DNA of 64,000 nt from contig CASBPX010000027.1 in assembly GCA_949127735.1 (NCBI GenBank), positions 1 to 64,000 on the forward strand, read 5' to 3'. How positions within the stretch are numbered: the stretch's first letter is position 1; each line of letters begins with the position of its first letter. Origin of the DNA: Candidatus Obscuribacterales bacterium. Lineage in GTDB: Bacteria > Cyanobacteriota > Vampirovibrionia > Obscuribacterales > Obscuribacteraceae. A model generated the notes under the pieces. That model was not told where the DNA came from. It saw nothing but the letters and a program-made list of their open reading frames with translations, and did not search any database. The translations under genes and the position numbers were made by a program. Below, in pieces: positions 61,444 to 64,000 of the stretch.

Positions 61444-62575
61444 TAAAGAAGAAGTAGAAACGATCGTGGATACCCCTAACACCTACGGCCCTGAAGATGA
61501 GCAACTTTTGTTCTTCAAAAGGGCAGTCGAAGCTGCTCGCAACGGAATTTGTATTACAAATCCGAGGATGACGGACAATCCGATTGTTTATGTCAATGAT
61601 GGTTTTCTTGATTTTACAGGATACAAAAGAGATCAAGTACTTGGTCGCAATTGCCGCTTTTTACAAAGAGATGATCGCGACCAGGCGCCTATAGAAAGTA
61701 TTCGCGAAGCCTTGCGCTTAGAGATTCCCATCACTACCATACTGCGCAATTATCGCCGTGACGGCTCACTTTTTTGGAATGAACTGACACTATCGCCGGT
61801 GCATGATCAATCAGGTCGCTTGATTAATTTTGTCGGGGTTCAGAACGATATTTCGGCTCGCAAGGACGCTGAAAAACGTGTTTCGGAATTTTATTCTGTG
61901 ATTTCGCATGAGTTGCGCACACCGCTCACATCAATAAACAGCGCTCTCAGTGTCATTGCTGATGGTTCTGCCGGCAAAGCAAACGCTCAGATAATGCGTA
62001 TGGTTGAAATTGCCCTTGAAAATTCTGAACGTCTGGTTCGTTTAATTTCAGATATTCTCGATTGGAAAAAAATTGAGTCTGGAAAGTTTAAATTGAACAA
62101 AACTTATACCTGCCCTGAGGCGCTGGTAGACAGACTAATCACTGGGGTGAAGCCGCTCTCAAATTCTGCCAAAGTACAACTTTTAAAAGAAGTGCAAACT
62201 ACAGCCGAGGTCTATTTAGATATTGATCGCACTCTACAGATACTAACTAATCTTGTAGACAATGCTATCAAGTTCTCGGCCGCAGACAATGTTGTCACCA
62301 TTCGGGTGGAACTTCGCAATGCCGATACCGTCCGTTTCTCGGTAGTTGATCAAGGGCCAGGAATTCCTAAAGACCAACTGAATAAATTGTTCAAAGTTTT
62401 CCAGCAACTAGACTCATCCGACAGAAGAAAAACAGGCGGCACCGGCTTAGGATTATCAATCAGTCGATCGTTAGTCGAACTGCACGGCGGTCAAATTGGC
62501 GTGGAGAGCGAAGTAGGTAAAGGCAGTATGTTCTGGTTCGAAATTTACTCAAAAGTCGAGAGCGAGGTCAATTAA
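61394..62575 (+). CDS. LOV-domain histidine kinase (predicted blue-light sensor)
   Basis: 393 aa from the ATG at 61394; a GTG at 61466 would avoid overlap with the previous gene and lose 24 residues. The PAS domain is LOV type: GRNCRFLQ with Cys87, which forms the FMN adduct, then Asn119, Asn129 and Gln150 that hold the flavin (NYRRDGSLFWN, FVGVQND). The kinase follows with His172 in SHELRTPL, an N-box near DNAIKFSA and GTGLGLSIS. All residues for light sensing and autophosphorylation are present. No membrane segment, so it is cytosolic. A sigma-70 gene starts 63 bp downstream. Confidence 0.9.
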   Translation: MNLNQKQKLLKHQQLNNKEEVETIVDTPNTYGPEDEQLLFFKRAVEAARNGICITNPRMTDNPIVYVNDGFLDFTGYKRDQVLGRNCRFLQRDDRDQAPIESIREALRLEIPITTILRNYRRDGSLFWNELTLSPVHDQSGRLINFVGVQNDISARKDAEKRVSEFYSVISHELRTPLTSINSALSVIADGSAGKANAQIMRMVEIALENSERLVRLISDILDWKKIESGKFKLNKTYTCPEALVDRLITGVKPLSNSAKVQLLKEVQTTAEVYLDIDRTLQILTNLVDNAIKFSAADNVVTIRVELRNADTVRFSVVDQGPGIPKDQLNKLFKVFQQLDSSDRRKTGGTGLGLSISRSLVELHGGQIGVESEVGKGSMFWFEIYSKVESEVN

Positions 62576-62637
62576 AAAAGCGCACTGAAAAAAGTTTTCT
62601 AGATGTTGGCGCACTGGAAACTTTAGAGGTGAACAAA

Positions 62638-63564
62638 ATGTACGAAATAGATTATCAAATAGATCAAATTGATCAACTAGGTCAAATAGATCAAGTTGAC
62701 GAGTTAACAATCGTCAAAACCGATGACCCTGCGGCCAATAGCGAAGCGGCATTGACTGCCTATTTGCAAAATATCGGTAAGACCAGCCTGATTAAAGCGA
62801 ATGAAGAAATCGAGCTTGGCCGAGCCATACGCCAGGGCGATAATGCCGCTCTTTCCAAACTAGTGGTCAGTAATCTCAGGCTTGTAGTCAGCATAGCCAA
62901 ACGGTTTCGTAACCAGGGTATGGATATGGAAGACATGATTCAGGAAGGCAATCTGGGCCTAATTCATGCCGCCAAAAAATTCGACCCCACTATGGGAAAC
63001 CGATTTTCCACCTATGCAACATGGTGGATTCGTGAGTCTGTTAATCGTGCCATTGCCAACAAGGGCCGCACGATACGCATACCGGTGCACATCAGAACGC
63101 AAATGGGACGCCTCAAAAGAGTGGCGAAAGAGTATTTGCAATCGCATAACCGCTTCCCAACTGAGGCCGAATTGGCCGTAGCCCTTGAGTGCCAACCTGA
63201 AGAAATTGTCAGATTGGTCAGCAGCTCCAGCAGCATTGTGTCGCTCGACGAGCCGGTGAGCGGCGCTGAAAAAGACACGCTTGAGTGTTTTATCGAAGAC
63301 CAGTTCTCAGCCATGCCAGAACAAGCGGCCGAACAAGCCATGCTCAGGCGCGGTATTGACCGAATGACAGCGCAGCTGAGCAACTTAGAGAAGACCGCTA
63401 TCAGCTACCTGTATGGTCTGGAAGGGGACGGTCTTTATGACGCAAAAATGGTTGCCGCCAAGCTCAATATTGATGTGGCAGAGCTAAGGCGCATCCAAAA
63501 ACGCTCGTTAAAGAAGCTCAGACGGCATCTCCACAACAAATCTTTGAACGATTTCATCTCCTAG
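62638..63564 (+). CDS. Sigma-70 family factor with divergent region 4
   Basis: 308 aa from the ATG at 62638, with AGAGG 8 bp upstream (GTG at 62629 is the alternative). An unusual N-terminus repeats Gln-Ile-Asp-Gln. Region 1.2/2 is conserved (LVVSNLRLVVSIAKRF, DMIQEGNLGLIHAAKKF, FSTYATWWIRESVNRAI), region 3 contains IRIPVHIR. Region 4 lacks the usual RERIRQIE recognition helix and reads VAELRRIQKRSLKKLRR, so its -35 preference is probably altered. A group 2/3 alternative factor is likely. Probably co-transcribed with the LOV kinase, though a promoter in the 63-bp gap is possible. Confidence 0.88.
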   Translation: MYEIDYQIDQIDQLGQIDQVDELTIVKTDDPAANSEAALTAYLQNIGKTSLIKANEEIELGRAIRQGDNAALSKLVVSNLRLVVSIAKRFRNQGMDMEDMIQEGNLGLIHAAKKFDPTMGNRFSTYATWWIRESVNRAIANKGRTIRIPVHIRTQMGRLKRVAKEYLQSHNRFPTEAELAVALECQPEEIVRLVSSSSSIVSLDEPVSGAEKDTLECFIEDQFSAMPEQAAEQAMLRRGIDRMTAQLSNLEKTAISYLYGLEGDGLYDAKMVAAKLNIDVAELRRIQKRSLKKLRRHLHNKSLNDFIS

Positions 63565-63673
63565 CCGTTCACTAGCCGTTCACGATGCCAGGTTAAATTG
63601 AATATGCCGACATCTAGAAACAGTCAAAAACAGCTCAAGAAGCCGGTTAATCACGTAACAAATTCTTTACGAG

Positions 63674-63838
63674 ATGTCCCGTCGCAACGCTGGCAGGAAG
63701 ATAATAAGCCATCCCTCCGGAGTGTTCATTTTTATGACTCTTGCCAGTTTGGCCATTGTTGTCCTGGGAACGATAATTTGCACATTGATCAATGATTTCA
63801 CCACGATGGGTGGTGATTACATTGAAGAAAATCCGTAG
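63674..63838 (+). CDS. Small single-span membrane protein (54 aa)
   Basis: Begins MSRRNAGRKIISHPS (basic), then one hydrophobic helix (FMTLASLAIVVLGTIICTLI), and ends acidic (GGDYIEENP), so positively charged inside and a single membrane span. ATG at 63674 is the first start in an open frame limited by an upstream TAA at 63656; the ribosome site is weak. It lies 109 bp after the sigma gene on the same strand. Not recognised. Confidence 0.55.
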   Translation: MSRRNAGRKIISHPSGVFIFMTLASLAIVVLGTIICTLINDFTTMGGDYIEENP

Positions 63839-63871
63839 TGAAATCACAAAGCGCTACGAGCATATAGACTG

Positions 63872-63909
63872 GCAAATAATGCCACCACCTGTGATGCCAC
63901 ATTATTTGC
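63872..63909. other. Inverted repeat near window end
   Basis: GCAAATAATG (63872-63881) pairs with CATTATTTGC (63900-63909), 18-nt loop. TGGCAAATA also recurs directly at 63870 and 63910. No T-tract follows; it may be a transcript end or operator. Confidence 0.5.
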
Positions 63910-63939
63910 TGGCAAATAGCAATACTTGAAAAATAGCGC

Positions 63940-63968
63940 TTGACATAAATTGCGGGCGCTACTATCCT
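63940..63968 (+). promoter_or_regulatory. Sigma-70-like promoter pointing out of the window
   Basis: TTGACA (63940-63945), 17-bp spacer, TATCCT (63963-63968). It would drive a gene starting beyond 64000. Confidence 0.5.
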
Positions 63969-64000
63969 GGAAATATGTATTGACCTTGAGCTGCTCCCCA

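Noticed and set aside
63598..63795. 65-codon frame after the sigma gene
   Set aside because: Polar and featureless; the overlapping frame at 63674-63838 has a much clearer membrane-protein profile.

Overview
This window looks like a chromosomal piece of a non-photosynthetic relative of the cyanobacteria, most plausibly Melainabacteria/Vampirovibrionia of the Obscuribacterales type. That placement is inference. It rests on the cyanobacterial-looking N-terminus of elongation factor P, the efp-accB-accC order, the many secreted TPR proteins, the mixed ATG/GTG/TTG starts, and the absence of photosynthesis genes. I see no prophage, insertion sequence or CRISPR array.

Layout. 1-4.6 kb: 5' part of an aldehyde dehydrogenase, thymidylate kinase, a three-gene secreted/membrane TPR operon and a tRNA with anticodon CAT. 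4.7-10.1 kb: accC-accB-efp (leftward) and valS. 10.1-19.9 kb: an SRAP protein with a terminal clamp-binding-like motif, an alpha/beta hydrolase, a TPR gene plus class A PBP pair, an ABC exporter, and an APC permease followed by a partial duplicate of its own C-terminal domain. 20-23 kb: Rrf2 regulator, tRNA-Lys(CTT), a frameshifted receiver gene and an LRV/HEAT-like protein. 23-34.4 kb: mostly exported or membrane proteins built from TPR, caspase-like, matrixin, permuted NlpC/P60-like and EF-hand modules. 34.4-39.1 kb: a nuclease/helicase repair pair. 39.3-45.1 kb: dnaK and a second hydrolase plus caspase-like pair. 45.2-52.2 kb: degenerate GGDEF protein, lipoprotein, DUF4388-like protein, fatty acid oxidation protein, quinone oxidoreductase and ribokinase. 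52.2-64 kb: TPR proteins, a LysM-like protein, a membrane Ser/Thr kinase with a thioredoxin-like partner, an OmpR-type regulator, a LOV histidine kinase, a sigma-70 factor and a small membrane protein.

The most unusual signal is a pair of related loci. At 23.1-26.8 kb an intact caspase-like TPR protein is followed by an exported hydrolase whose nucleophile Ser is Ala. At 41.5-45.0 kb an exported hydrolase with an intact Ser, carrying a DUF4384-like tail, is followed by a caspase-like TPR protein whose catalytic Cys is Pro. Each locus has therefore kept the opposite active partner. Other points of note are the LOV blue-light kinase beside a sigma factor, the QLSLF tail on the SRAP protein, and the DnaQ/GIY-YIG fusion whose exonuclease motifs are eroded beside a RecB-nuclease/XPD-like helicase.
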